This document shows positions 26,943 through 42,370 of a stretch of 64,000 bases of DNA, one piece after another. The stretch is from Chaetoderma sp. LZ-2023a (taxonomy: Eukaryota > Mollusca > Caudofoveata > Chaetodermatida > Chaetodermatidae). Location of the stretch: NCBI GenBank assembly GCA_034401795.1, contig CM067366.1, forward strand, positions 86,226,464-86,290,463, written 5' to 3'. Positions within the stretch are counted from its first letter, which is position 1. Every line of letters starts with the position of its first letter. Under the pieces are notes generated by a model that ran no database searches, was not told the DNA's origin, and saw only the letters and a list, made by a program, of their open reading frames with translations. Both the position numbers and the translations under genes were made by a program.

Positions 26943-29900
26943 CTTGATGAAAGGACGAAATGTCATATGCAACTTCAGTGTTGATCACACGTAAAGATAT
27001 ATGTCATAGAGGGAAGTTATTATTATAAATCACACACTGCAATGCATACGGCTGTTAGAGTAACAACGTAATAGTGTGCATCTACTCGCCACCACACATT
27101 TCATAACTCCTACTCATCATCTGATTCATCCGATCCATACAACATTTCATCATGTGCCATGTGCCTCCTCATCATCAACGTCCATGTAGTTCAATCATTT
27201 TCTAGAACCTGGCATACACTCGATCAAACCAGTTAATCTGATAGCATCCATCCATAAAGAACCACCCTGTTGTTCAGGCAGTGATAAACATGGGTTAGGT
27301 AGTGATGCATTCTTCTAGATAGATGCCATATAGTTTGTCAGCAGTATCTTGTTTTTCAGGACAGGACTGCATGGAGGCATGCTACTTAGATTCACACCTT
27401 TAATTCTCTCTAGATCTTCATCATTTCGTTTGGGAGCATAATAGTGCTGAAAGAATGCATGCTACACATCACCAACATTGTCCATGTGAGCTTTGCCATA
27501 CAATACACAAACACATTTTCCCAGACCTTTGATGAGCTCATGCGAGACAATAGTGTTGTCGTCCAAATGAGAGACTACTTCAGCATGTACATTATTGTTT
27601 TCCAAAATCAGAAGTGGTCAGCATATTCCTTTATTCATGAATGCTGCTGTAGCATCAGATCCGGTGCATACATGACGTCCACCAGCAAGTGCATCAATCA
27701 CATTTGGTTTTACATTAGAAGCAAGCTGCGATATGCTGATGTAACATCTGATATTCTTACCACTCAGTTCAATATCTATCCACGCCTTTGGTTTGCTTGA
27801 ACTATGCATATGATACACCATACGCTTATCAGCTTCTTCATGTTGGCAAGCGACTGAAGGAAATTTGTCTTGTATGACAGTTCCAACTACAACAGTAAAT
27901 GAGTAGAATGTGTTCTCTAATCCAATTAACACTTGAAGACCATCAAGAATGCTAGCATATGAGATATCACTCCATTCAATTGCAAGGAGTCGAACAGGTT
28001 CTATTTTGAAGAAAGATATTTCAGTGCTTGCTGCCAATCATGTGGTAGTTTCTGTTCACGCCCTGTTTTTCTGAAGGACATTTCTGCAGCACCAGGTCTG
28101 TTCTTTTCTGCCTCTTTTATTGACTGATCCCTGTATACGTCACACACAAAGTTAACATGACTCAATATATCACACAACGTATACAGGATAATGTTTGCGA
28201 TCTTGCCATATGACTGAGATGGATTCTGGATGGAGTGCAGAAAGAGCATGGCATCTACTGTTGTGACATTGTTATTGTCTGGACCATCACTTTCCACCGT
28301 TCTCCCAAGCATATGTAACATCTTTGCCTTGCCAGTCCTGTTCAAACCTCCATCTTGATGAGCTAGTGAGTGAGGTACGGGTGTCAGAGGATATGTGAAG
28401 ACCTCCAAATAAATTTTCCCAATCGTACTAATGTATAGGAGTCGTCCAAACAGATCTCCGGTACATTGCATTGCAATCAACCACTTCCTTCATGCCAACT
28501 TTGCTCTTTACAGATGCGCACTAGTGTGAGTATTAGGTTCTTGAAGTGTAATGCCTCTTGTAGACAAGCATGGCAGCATCCCAAGGTCTTCCTTGACTTG
28601 GTCTGCTACTTTCACACTTGTTGTAAGAAAGTAGATTCCCATCTGCTTTTTGGCTAAAGGGATTCATATTGTTCTCTATTCCTTCAATCCACATGGGCAT
28701 ATCTCTGTTATGCTTCTTTATTCGGTAAGGCTTTAGGGATTTGGAAATGTCTTCATTTCTCTTCATTTCAGAACTCACCAACAGATTGCCGACTATTGCA
28801 CTCCTCACAGATCGTGTGATCATCCAGCCATTTCTAGCCGAGTCCTACTGCCCAAAGGACGCTATCTCAATGAAATGAGAAGCTGCATCAACATTCACTG
28901 TTTGCTCAAATGTTATGGCAACTGGAGTTATAAAGAAAGGCCGGCTGCCTCTTCCGACAGAGATAGTACCATTCTGTAGGATTGTATGAATGTCTGGGTA
29001 TGTGTTTTCCATATTGAAGCAATTCAAGAAGTATTTCACCACCCATCTTGCATAATTATGTCGGTTTCCAGCAGTGAGAATCACATATTTTAGAAAAGGT
29101 AAAGATGAAGAGCTAACCATAATTTGTACCAGCTGAACATCAGGAGAATATTGATAAATTTTGCATATATCATCCAAAACGGATGGTGCTTCCATGACTT
29201 TTTTGTGCATTCAGCATATGTTCCCATCAATCTTTAGCTAACACTGATTAGCAAGGATGTGCACCATGTGCAACTTGCTCATTAATGTCCCGGTTACAAA
29301 ATTTGTGCTATGCTCCACTGAGCACATGCCGAATATCAGTGAGTCAATTTAGCACATGACTTGCATGCTGGCTCACTGAATTATCCATCATTAGGACATT
29401 GTTGCAAATGGTACATTCTTCCTATCTACTATGTTAATTATTATGTTTTCCAAGGATGAATCCATTAAGTGAACCTGTTGCCAGGACTCAGTGAGGATAT
29501 GCGGTGCACCCGATCGATCTATTATGTGGCCAATGGCTTCAAATTAGCATAACTCTGTGTGGGAAGGCCCAAACAGATAAAGACGTTGTCGAACAAAGGA
29601 TATTCGGCGGCTTGGATCTACATAGCTGGCTTAGCCACAGCCAGGTCATAGTGAATGCACCACATTCATTCGATACTCGCTGAGAAATACATAGAGTCCC
29701 GGCTACAAAATCAAGTCTGGTTGGCGGCTATCTAAGATTGGCCATGTAAGATATTCTATTGTGTTGGTAGATGATCTGTGACGAATGAATTCCAGCCAGC
29801 CAATGTTTGGGGGTTCGCCTTGAACCATGCACATCATCCAATACCCATCTCTGTATTTAACTCTGTTTACATACAATGGTCTCCACATATCTTTCAGCTG

Positions 29901-32900
29901 ATACTAGAATTCTATTATCTTGGTTTTCTTACCACATCGTTCAAGAAAAGTTTCTTGCAGATGAAACCTCCATTTTTTATGTTTTGCCATCACTTGTGGA
30001 GGTTACAGACAGGGAAAGGTTGTCTGAATGGGATGGATGGATAATGGCACAAAATTTTGATAGCAGATGCCAACCATATCATGTAGCGTACCACCACCTG
30101 ATAATGTAGTTACCCCAGGCTATTCCAGTGCACAAGCCAGCAAGTTGGTTGATACCATCTGGTGTGGCATGGTTTCTTTGAGATAAGTTTGTAGCAAGGT
30201 CTGTTTCCAGGCCCTCTACCTCTACCATGTGGTAGTTGACACAGTGACCAAAGCGATTGATTATTCCTACCACATTCCTACCACCAGTTAAACACTTGAG
30301 ACCAAATCCCATGCAAATCTATTTAGATGGCTTTATTCACCCTCTCATTGTTACAATCAAAATGCCATCTGATACAGATTTGACCAGACTTTCAAACATA
30401 CCCGGTGTTGTAGATGCACTGGATCCTGTATATAGTACTCTGAAGAAGTCTAAAAGTAGAGAAGGCATTTCATCCGGTCTTGAAGTTAGGGTTTCAGCTG
30501 TTATGGCTTGGTTCAGATAGCTCAATCTCAAGGTTCTCAATGGCGCTTTCTCCTTCTTTTCCCACAACACTTTGATACGGCCAGGCAAAAGACACATCTT
30601 TTTTCAAATATGCCCATAGAGCTGCTTTAGGGAACAATCTGCAATACATGGTCGTAAAACTGATTTGACCGATGTGCTCGGAACATCATCTTGCATTGGT
30701 TTGGTCAGCTGTGAACTCTTTATAGCACTGTGTATGATAACTTATTGTCTCATCATAAATGGCAGGTAGTTTGATACTAAAATACTGAGAGCTGTTGTAC
30801 GATGTCACATTGATTGATTCTGTCCCACGATTCATCATCGAATGGCTTGATTTCTTCAGCACATTTCCCACCAAGATGTAAAATGCAAGTCCGCTTGGAT
30901 GATGTCATAATATATTCAACCGCAAAACGAACTATTCACTAATCGGATAATCATCTAGTCTACACTATATTCCCTAACCTACACAGTAGTACATAGTCTA
31001 CACACTTATCTAATATACACGCTGTTGTCTATATTACACACCATTCGCTAAGACACATACATGTACAACAATTCACCTTCAGAGTACCCACCCATCATAT
31101 GACGTCATAATGAACTGCGTGATGTGTACAATGACATCATAATGAATGATGTCATGAATGACGTCGATAAGTACATCACGAACACATATTTGATGACGAT
31201 CTATGGGCTGTTGTACAAATTGTTTGCTTTTACTATTTAATAAATATTCTGTTGAATATTTTGAAACTAATTTGACTGGGCGCTGTTGCTGCCTATGGCA
31301 GCAACAGCACCCAGTCTAATTAGTTACAAAATATTCAACAGCTTCCCTGAATAGATTTCAGGAAATTGATAGCTAGGGCATTCGGGGAACGATCAATCCA
31401 AACACGGCGAGGTGTGGGTGGAGCTTAGCTAGTGATGGGTGGGGCATGGCTAAAAATGGGAAGGTCCATTGCACGCTGCAGACTCCACTAATCTCGCCGG
31501 ATTTACCCTCTATAAACAGATAGATAACATGGTATTTTAATATAAACACAGAAAACCATCACTCTACTTTCTGACTAATAGTTCCGTGCATCAGATGGCT
31601 TTATTGAATGTTTATTAACCAAGCGGTCTGGTACGTTAAATTTTTTATGTAAATCTGGACAAATTTAGTATCTATGTAGATGCCTAACAGCAATACAAAC
31701 TGTCTAGCCATCACCCTGGATCTCCTTCAAACATACAGATGTTGTTCAATGTGAATATCAGAATGAGTCTAATGCAATATAATATACAATAATTACCATT
31801 TATGATGACTATCTGCATTCTAATAAAACAGATAGGTAGATAATACATATTTCTCAACAGTGTCGTCGTCAAAATGGGGGTATAGTTATAAATAACCATA
31901 CCATCCTTATTATGCCATGAGTACCAGGCATTCCAACATGGGAAATGAATCAGGAGATGACACGCATTTATATGATCCCTTATTCGTATGTATCACTACT
32001 ACATGACATATTTCCACACCCAAAGTTGGCAAAGCCAAAACCATCCAAATTACAATGTAACTCAAAATTGTGATCTCGTATATAGAGGGTACCTCACTTC
32101 AAGAGCAAATTGTGGGAAATCTTCCAAGTAGATTTTTTGTAAGAAATGGATTTCTGAATTCTACAGACAATTCTACCCTAGGAACCACCCTCCGACCTTT
32201 TGGTAAATAAAAGTCAAATAAAACCCTCTGAGCTCTGGGACTATTAATGAGCAGTGTTTTAAACGATTTCCCACCATTTTTTTGGAAAATTCAAGATGGC
32301 CACAGGAAAAATTGACCAATCACCATTCCGTATACCACATCTAAAGCAGAATACACTAGGGTTCTTCCATCCGAGCTTGATTGAAATCAGCTCAGCTGTT
32401 ATCGAGGAGTAGATTTCTAAGTGATTGACAGAAATTTTCAAAAAACCCAAGATGGCCACCAGAAAAATTGACCAATCAAAATTCTGTATACAAGTTCTGA
32501 TGCCTGCCACTCTAGGGACCTTCCAACCAAGTTTTCTTGAAATCAGCCAAGTGGCTAATGAGGCGTCGTAGGCTTCTAACTGGTTTTCAGAAAATCCAAG
32601 ATGGTCGCCAGAAAAATTGGCCAATCAAAATTCTGTATACATGGTCTGAAGCGTACGTCCTTAGGGTCCTTCCTGCCAAATTAGGTTGAAATCCGCTAAG
32701 AGGTTAATGAGGAACGTTTTAAAGCAAAAGTTGACGGACTGACGGACGCAGGACGGTCGCCATGGAATAAGCTCATTTGGCTATTCTGGCCAGGTGAGCA
32801 ACTTACATTGTAGTTTCAAAATGTTCAACAGCATGTTTATTCAATAGTGAAGACATACAACTCGCACAACCTGACGGACTATTATACATGTAGATAGATA

Positions 32901-35900
32901 GTAGACTTATAATGCGCTGAACTCCATGCGATTGTGTGCTCTATGCGCTATACAGCTGATCCCCTGTTCATTTGACAGTCCAAGCCTGGCAGCCACATAC
33001 GGCGCACAGAGAGCTATGTCATCACACGTACCTATTTACAGCTAGGTCGACTATTAAGCATTTAAGACGGACTAAATCGAGTCATTCATGTAATTGATCA
33101 TAACGTCAGCCTACATGTCACATAGTTGATTATGATGTCATGTGATAGACTGAGAAACTGGATTCATCAATTGCATTGGAAGACATTTTTTACCAGATCT
33201 TGACAATTAAAGTGTTAAATCAGCACTATCCCTATGAAGTTCTCTGAACATACCTTGCAACAATTCTGCAATGACCGTAGACTGACTTTTATCAGAACAC
33301 CTGGAGCAAATCACCTGAAATAATATATCATTCACAAAATGTACAAATGTACTCTTCATTAAACACAACACTAGCTGTAACCCGCTTTCACATGTTGTTC
33401 GTTATTGTGAAAGCAATTTAATGGACCATTTGAGTTTATCCATCCATCATATGATGTTGTAATCAAGTACATGATGTGTAGGATGACATCATAACTAATG
33501 ACGTCATGAATGATTCAGATAAGTACATCACGAATGCATAATTGATGACAGACCAAGCATTGTTGTACGAATTGTATGTCTTTACTATTTAATAAAGATG
33601 CTGTTGAATATTTTGAAACTAATTTGACTGGGCCCTGTTGCTGCCATAGGTCAATATCGATCCTAGCACGAGCGAGGTGTGGGTGGAGCTTAGCTAGAGG
33701 TGGGGGGGGGGGGGGGAAATAGCAAAAACTGGAAAGGTCCACTGAAATGTTGCAAACTCAACACCACTTGTTGTCAATCTTTGAGACGATACATGTACCT
33801 TTTACTAATCATATTATAAGCCATGCTTATGAATAATATGACTTTGGAGGTCTATATGTGCCTAGTATTGTTCTTGTCATGAACGGACCTTTCCATTTTT
33901 AGCTATGCCCCGCCCATCACTAGCTAAGCTCCACCAACATCTCGCCGTGTTGGGATTCATCGATCCCCAAATGCCCTAGCTAGCTATCAATTTCGTAAAA
34001 ACTATACAGGGAAGCTGTTTGAATATTTTGTAACTAATTTGACTGGGTGCTGTTGCTGCCTATGGCAACAGAATATTTATTAAATAGTAAAAGCAAACAA
34101 TTTGTACAACAACGCATAGACCGTCTTCAAATATGCATTCGTGACGTACTTATCAACATCATTCATAACGTCATTCATTATGATGTCATTGTACACATCA
34201 CGCAGTTCATTATGACATCATATGATGGGTGGGTACTCTGGAAAGGTGAATTGACTGAAATATCACTTAGACATTTTGATTAACATCGCAGAATAATTTA
34301 CATTGTCTATAAACAAAACTTTTTAACAACATTCTGACTTCCTGATTGTCTACCATGTTGGAATTGATGTCAACGACTCTGTTGCTGAAACCATCTAACT
34401 ATATATGGTAGGAGAAAGATCTTGACAATGACAAAGTCCGCTACTGTCATGCTTCAGTAATATCATCCTCAAAAGCAGCCAGCTACAATACACCTCAGAA
34501 ATAACTTAATGTGTTTCCAAAACAAAATAAAACGTTCTGTTAAATATTTTGGACTTAATTTGATTTGAAGCCATTGGTGGCTAATTGCTACCTTAGGCCG
34601 CAATGGCTTCCAACCAATTAAGTCTAAAATATTCAATAGGACATTTCTTACATTGCGTTCAAAATTGTACTACCTATCATCGTTCTATTTTGTTTTAGAA
34701 ACATATTAATTTATTTATGAGCTGTACTGTGGTCTGTACGTATATGTAATAGACAGCAATAGCTTTCAGCAAATCCATTGTCAAAATCACTGTAGTAAGG
34801 AACATAAAGAGCTAGACGGCTTTAACTATTTACTGACTAAGCCCGCTACAAATGATTTCTTGTGAAATGACAATTTGTGGGTCAAGAATACCCACCACTA
34901 ATAGAATAACTGTCTCTGTAACCGAGCCAGCTATTCCAGTGATTATTTTAACTCATAAGCTCTTTAGCAGCATATGTACAACAATAGAAGGCATTGCAGC
35001 ATTTATTGAGGAGTCAGCTATAATCATTAGAGTGATCAAGGAAGAAGAGGTAAATTTTTGGCATCTAAGAGCAAATCCATAAGAAAACGTATATTTTCTA
35101 GTACAATTTTAACAATTAACCCCGCTTGCATCAACTTAAACCATTTAATAAGTCTGCAAAAAGGGCATCTGCTATGATCATATGATTGATGGATAAACTG
35201 GAAAGGTCCATTACAGGTTTGCTATCGGGTATAATGGGATTGAAATGGTTAACCCTTTAACCCTCATATTAGCCAGAAACGTCTTTTGCAGTGGTCTTGA
35301 GAAATGTCCATTTGCAGACCAAGAAAAGACTATTTTTGACAATTTACCACTGGAATGACTGACTCGATAACCGAGCCAGTCATTCCGGTGGTGAATTTTC
35401 AATAATACTCTTCTCGTAGTCTGCAAATGAGCATTTTCAATGAGACAATTGAATTTTCTTTAACGAATTCAAGGGTTAGAGAGTTAAGAGAGCACCATGT
35501 TCTGGTGTGTGTACATTAGCTACGTCATACATACATCGGATGCTGCTTCACCAAACTTGTTCCTCATACAGCGGTCAGTTTTAGGATGAGCGGTCAACAC
35601 TTCAACCACCGCAGCGTGACCAAACTTGCAAGCAAAGTGCAGCGGGCTCTCATAGTTCTGAAAATTATACAAAAACATATTTAAGTAAAAGTTTTATTTC
35701 AATTGTCTGAAATGATCATATCACAAAGCTGTCATATACACACAAAGGGAGCATACGAGGGGATGATTATTGGAATGATCTTACATATGCCATATGACTG
35801 TGACAGTGCATCTTCTCCCAGAAATTTTGTATAAGTAAATGCTCTGAGAATCAATCTCCTGTATCCTGATTGAGTAGATTTTATACCCGTTTGTAATTAT

Positions 35901-38900
35901 GGTTTAATACCAAATCTCCGAAAAGTAAGGGGGATGCTACTAACTATGGGCCATCCCATCTTGATCAAAACATGTGGGAGATATACCTCCATCCACCAAA
36001 GATAGGTACCTATGTTGGGGAGCGTCAGTGTCCCGGTGAAAGACAGATCGCATAAAGGCGGAATGGAAATTATGCTCATTGCAAGACTGTGACACATACT
36101 TGTACAATTATATATGTATATTATATTTATCACAATGTTATTTAATGATTTCAATATTAAAATTGCAACCCTGAACTCCCTGGATCTCAATTTTCAGAAT
36201 GCTATACAGGTAAGCTTTTGAATATTTTGAAAATTAAAGTTAAATTAGTTTCAGAATATTCAACAACATGTTTATTTAAATAGTAAAGACATTCAATTCG
36301 TACAACAATGCCTAGTCTATTATCAATTAAGCATTTGTTATGAATTTAACTACATCATTCATGACGTAATTGATTATGACGTCATCCTACATGTCACATA
36401 GTTGATTATGACATCATATGATTGACTGAGAAACTGGATTCTTCCATTACATTAACCCTGTAAGGGTCAAGGTTCGTCAAGAAAATTGAGATTTTTACAT
36501 ACCATGGACGACTATTTTTGAAAATGTACTATGGAAACGCTTGTCTCTACTATTGAGCCAATCACTCCAGTATTAAATTGTCAAAAATAGTCTTCTATAG
36601 GTCAGCAAATGGACATTGTTCAGGACAACTATGCAGAGGCTGGTTTTAGCTGGCTTGACTATTAAAGTATTATCAAAAGGATCATAGGAACAGGGTTCAA
36701 CTTTTCAAAATATTTGATCGTGCTTCCATTTGGATTACATTTATAAATGAAAATCATACAACTTACGACGAACCAAATGCCTATCCGCCACAGGTGAAAG
36801 TTCACAAGATTGTTTATGCATACACAATACATCTTTTAAAATACCATTATATGTAATAGCCAAAATTGACAATGCAAATATATCGACATTTGCAGGAGGA
36901 GAATTAAATCTACCGGTACCGCCGTGTACACGTAACAAAACCTGATACATATGAATTAACTTACTCCTTTATCAGGCGTATTAATGTAGAGATCCACCAG
37001 AAAGTTAATCCGTTCACTCCGGGTCTGCTCCGTGTCAAAGACATACATGGTTTTAAAGAAATCTGGATTCTCCAAGATATCAATAACCACCTGGCATAGC
37101 TCAGGCCGGTTGTGCTTCGCTGCGATATGTAGGGCGTTATAGCGGAACCCCTCCTGTAACAGAGAGAACAATAGCTTGTTCTAACACATTCTCATTTAAC
37201 ATAACAATAAGAAATGGACTAAATCCCACGTGTCGAGTTTAGTTTTTCCACATATCACACATCGTGTGTCATGAAATAAGGATTTCTTAAAATGGTATAC
37301 CCCATTGATGAATCAAATGTCCAAAACATTTAAATACTTTAAAGTATGGCAAAAACTTTAAAATCATATTAATTTTGCTGCAAATTGAATGCAATAATTA
37401 TATAGAACAAATCTGTAAAGTTTTGTTGGGATTGGATAAGCCCGTGATAAATTAAAATCTATTGAAAAACTTTTAACATTCTTCTAATACTTGGTCCACA
37501 ATAAAGTCCAAACACATAAAAGTATGGAAACAATTTGATAATCATTTTCATTATGATGGAGTCTGGATGCAATGATGTTTTTTTAGATACATGTACAGCT
37601 CCAGACACACACACAAACCCAATCGAAATAAGCTCTGCTCCCAAGGATAATAACATAATAGCAGAAAGTACAATATAGATGGAGGGTGAAATACTTGTAC
37701 TTCAACCCCTACCCCTACCCTGAACCCCAACATTATACTAATACAATTCATACAGTAAAACTTAATAAAATTTGGGTGGTGTGCAATAAATGTCTCAAGT
37801 TTTATCCATTTCTCTCTGAAACTATAGGAGTTGCAGCGACAATATTTTCGGGAGTTACTTAAAGGATAACTAATCCCATCTCTTGATAGCTATTCAGGCG
37901 ATCTAACACGCCGGTCATAAACTATCCAGGTAATTTTAAGCCTTTTATCACGCCGCTACAGAAAGATATTCAGGATTTAGTAGTTAAATGTTGGTACATT
38001 TCTACACCCTATGATGGCTGTCATGATTTACTTTTCAACCAATCAGAAAAACCCCAGTGTGTCTGCCTCGGTAGAGGCACCAGCTATAGTTTGGCAACGT
38101 GGTATAAAGGCAATCCTACAGGTAAGCTGTTGAATATTTTGAAACCAATTTGATTGGAAGTTGTTGCTGCCTATGGCAGCAACAACTTCCAGTCAAATTA
38201 GTTTCAAATATTCAATGGGATGAGCATTACATAATAAAGAATGTGATGCATTGGAGCTTACATCACATCACCCAGAATAGCTTGAGGAGACAAAATGGTG
38301 TAGATCACTGTTCAACATTTACTCGATATTACAAAACAGATAATTGCGATACAGATCAGGGAATGTGACAGGATATGAATGATATGGAATCTATAAACCA
38401 TATGCTATCGGTGTAATACAACATTTGAGATGAGATTAGCATCACTTTAATTAAATTTCATGTTTATTGAGTACCCTCAACCGCACCTCAAATGTAAATC
38501 AGTCACGCATGACTGATGCAAAAACTTTTAAGATTAGGCACATCTTTGGGTGCTGAACAACCTGTCCCAATTCTCTTTCAAACTGTAGCTTTGCAGAAAC
38601 TAGCTTTTCTGGACAAACATATGGATGACATGAAAACATAATACCCCCACGACACGTAGCTGTGGGTATAATAACAAGAAATATATATAACATATCCTAA
38701 TTGGTAACTCACATACTGTTTCACCCCGCAATCATATGGGTAACTCACATACCTAATTTGGTTCAATTCCGTCCAATGGCTTTGGAGTTGCTTCACAATG
38801 AATTTGACCTGTTGACCCATTCCCACACTCACTGGGTGTGAATTCAAATGTAAAATGTACTCTTGCACTACCAGTTCTCACTCATATGGGTAACTCACAA

Positions 38901-41900
38901 ACCAAATTTGGTTAAATTCCACCGGGGCGGTATAATCCATTTCTAGCTTTGCCTCGATAATTTTTAGTTAAGCTCCACTCACATTTTGTGAGTGTTTGAA
39001 GATTTTGAAACTAATTTGACTTGATGTTGTTGCTTCCTAGCGCCAAGTCAAATTAGTTTTAAAATATTCAACAGAATATTTATTAACCCTTTCAACAATG
39101 AATTCCTCATATCTCATTTTCAATGCTACCATACAAGAACTTATATACTTTGAAATTAATTTGACTGTAAGTTGTTGCTGCCTAAGGCATCCAGTTAAAG
39201 TAATTTCAAAATATTCAACAGAACAAGTTTTATATCGTAAAGAATTTACCGATTCAGGTATTCATGGGTGAAAAGGTTAAATAGTAAATCCATCAATGAC
39301 ATTTAATCTGTACACTTGGCGGACTATTCCAGCCTCATGGCGGAGTATTCTCTGTCAACGGACCTTTCAATTTTTAGCTATGCCCTGCCCATCACTAGCT
39401 AAGCTCCACCCACACCTCGCCGTGTTGGGATTGATCAATTCCCAAATTCCCTAGCTATCAATTTCCTGAAAATTGTACAGGAAGCTGTTGAATATTTTGT
39501 AACTAATTTGACTGGGCGCTGTTGCTGCGTATGGCAGCAACAGCGCCCAGTCAAATTAGTTTCAAAATATTCAACAGAATATTTATTAAATAGTAAAAAC
39601 AACCAATTTGTACAACAACGCATAGACCGGCTTCAAATTTGCATTCGTGACGTACTTATCGACGTCATTCATGATGTCATTCATTATGATGTCATTGTAC
39701 ACATCACACGGTTCATGATGTCATATGATGGGTGGGTACCCTGGAAAGGTGAATTATGATTATAAGGTCAGTCTACATGTGACATAAACGATTACGACAT
39801 TACTTGAGTGACAGACTGGTTTCGTCCACTGTGACTCTATGTGAAAGCCACATCATATTTAATTATCACTATTATACCTGTAAAACAACAGGTGTGTCAC
39901 CACTGCCGACCAAATATCGCGGGTTACCCCATGCAAGTGTAACCATGGAGTCCAGGTCACCCTCCTCGATCACTTTACGAAACTTCACAAGTTCTGGATT
40001 CTTGGGTGCTTTGAAGTCTAACCTCTCACGGTTTGGAGACTCGTCATCAGCCTGAAGCACAGATAAATGTATTTAACTGTTTCGTTGCTGCAAGCCACCA
40101 GGTAATCATTTCAATGAGCAAAAACCTTTTGAAGTTCTAAATATTTTGAAAACAGAAAACAATTTGACTGAAAGTTGTTTGTGGCTTAGCCACCAACAAC
40201 TTTCAGTCAAATTATATGGTGAAGGAGAAAGAAAGTCTTGAAAGCTGATATGTTTGTATTTCATAAGTCGAAAGGGGACATAACTCCATAAATAAATGAC
40301 GCAAATGCCTGAAACCCGAACTTGGTCTGTAATTTCTCATAATAAAGTAATGTACCAATTCTGAGTTGAATATCTTGAAAGACTGCGAGAAAAAGAGCGG
40401 AAAACTAATATTTTTCGTATTTCATAGGTTGAAAGGGGGCATAACTCCATGAAAAAATCGACAAAAATGTCTGAAACTCGAACTTGCTCAGTAGCTGATA
40501 TTTTTCATATTTCCTAAGTCAAAAGGGGGCATAACTCCATCAAAAATTTACGCATACACCTAAAACTCGAACTTGGTCTGTAACTTCTCATAACAAAGCT
40601 ATGTAGCAATTCTCAGTATAATATCTTGAGACTGCGAAAAAAGGTGCGGAAAACTAATATTTTTCGTATTTCATAGGTTGAAAGGGAGCATAATTCCATG
40701 AAAAATCGACGAAAATGTCTGAAACTCGAACTTGCTCAGTAGCTGATATGTTTCATATTTCCTAAGTCAAAAGGGGGTATAACTCCATCAAAAATTTACG
40801 CATACACCTAAAACTCGAACTTGGTCTGTAACTTCTCATCACAAAGCTATGTAGCAATTCTCAGTATAATATCTTGAAAGACTGCGAAAAAAGGTGCGGA
40901 AAACTAATATTTTTCATATTTCATAAGACGAAAGGGGGCATAACTCCATGAAAAATTGATGAAAATATGTGAAACTCGAACTTGCTCTGTAACTCCTTAT
41001 ACTAAAGCGATGCACCGATTTTCGCTTAAATATCTTGTGAAAGAGTGCGAAAAAAGTGCGGAAAGCTGATATTTTTCGTATTTCTTAACTCGAAAGGGGG
41101 CATAACTCTATCAAAAGTTGACGCATACACCTGAAACTCAAACTTAGTCTGTAACTTCTCATAACAAAGCAATAAACCAATTCTCAGTTGAATACCTTGA
41201 AGGACTGCGAAAAAAGGTGCGGAAAACCAACTGCGACAGACGGACAGACGGAGTGCAAACCTATAGTCCCCCAGTTTTACCGGTAGGGGACTAATTAGCA
41301 GGTCCAGAGATATAACCCCTGGAATGTCGTCTGCAAAACCTCAGCAGTCAGACGCTTAAACAAAATATGTTTGAGAAATCGTTGTCCTGATTAGGGCTGG
41401 GCATATGTACATGTTTAGCACACGGTTACAAATATCATAAACAACTGCATTTGTTTCTAAGCGAAATATGTAAGATCGACATCAAATAAAATGCAGGCAT
41501 ATATATTTTTCTGACTGAATTTGTGCGACGCTCTCTATCAGTAAGCGATGTCTGATTTCATCACCCTTTAGCCCTCATGTTTGTTTCAGAAAATTTGAAT
41601 TTTCACATGAAAATGTTAATTTACAGACCAAGCGATTATTCTTTTTTTCATTTTACCAGCCAGTCATTCCAGTAGTAAATCTTCAACAAATACTCTCCTC
41701 TTGGCTTGCAAATGAACAGTTCGCAAGACCATTGCAAGACTATTACCAGAAGCTGGTTTTGACCATATTGGACGGTTGTTCATGGGTAAACCAATTACAC
41801 TTGCTTAGCCTGGATGCCAGAGCCTGGGTATTCCTTTGAATCGCCAACATCGTTTGCCAGACGTCTACGCATAGGTGTGAATGAAATTATTAGTTTGATT

Positions 41901-42308
41901 GGCATCTATCGAGTCCCTGATTCCAGGTCCCATTCACGCCATATCTAGGCCGATTTATATTTCAGTCTACTATTGGTAACTTCCCCAGTTTTACACTGGT
42001 ATCCATTTATACTCCTGGGTGGAGAGAAGCAACGAGGATCGAAGGAGATTGCCTATGTTTCCAGCAATCGTCAGTTGGCCGAACAGAGGCGCGATCCCGG
42101 GGTCGCTGGTTTCACAGCTCTGCTCGTTACCGCCTCAGAGCTGCCATCTCCTCTAAGGTGTTACATGTAATTTTATCAACAAAGACTATGCCGTATATCT
42201 GCGAGTGGTACATACATGTAGATAAACTCAAAATGGACTCATCGCAGTCACCTTTAAGTTAACATGTTAATGGAGAACTCAGAAATCTGGCCACTGATAA
42301 ATTATATA

Positions 42309-42370
<62 letters not shown>

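Larger units (their letters stand above)
25987..32243 (-). mobile_element. 6.26-kb DNA transposon with long TIRs and TTA target duplication
   Basis: The ends are exact complements over TAGTCCCAGAGCTCAGAGGG, and inverted similarity continues for about 530 bp. A TTA duplication flanks it, and the interrupted repeat is recognisable on both sides. The single gene relic inside (27110-30930, minus strand) belongs to a repeat-associated invertebrate protein family. No Harbinger, mariner, piggyBac or hAT transposase motif was recognised. A MITE family 1 copy is nested at 31082-31480. Confidence 0.88.

Noticed and set aside
32259-32624. 121-residue protein with internal repeats
   Set aside because: The protein repeat is simply the ~147-bp DNA repeat read in frame. 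It is interrupted in other copies.
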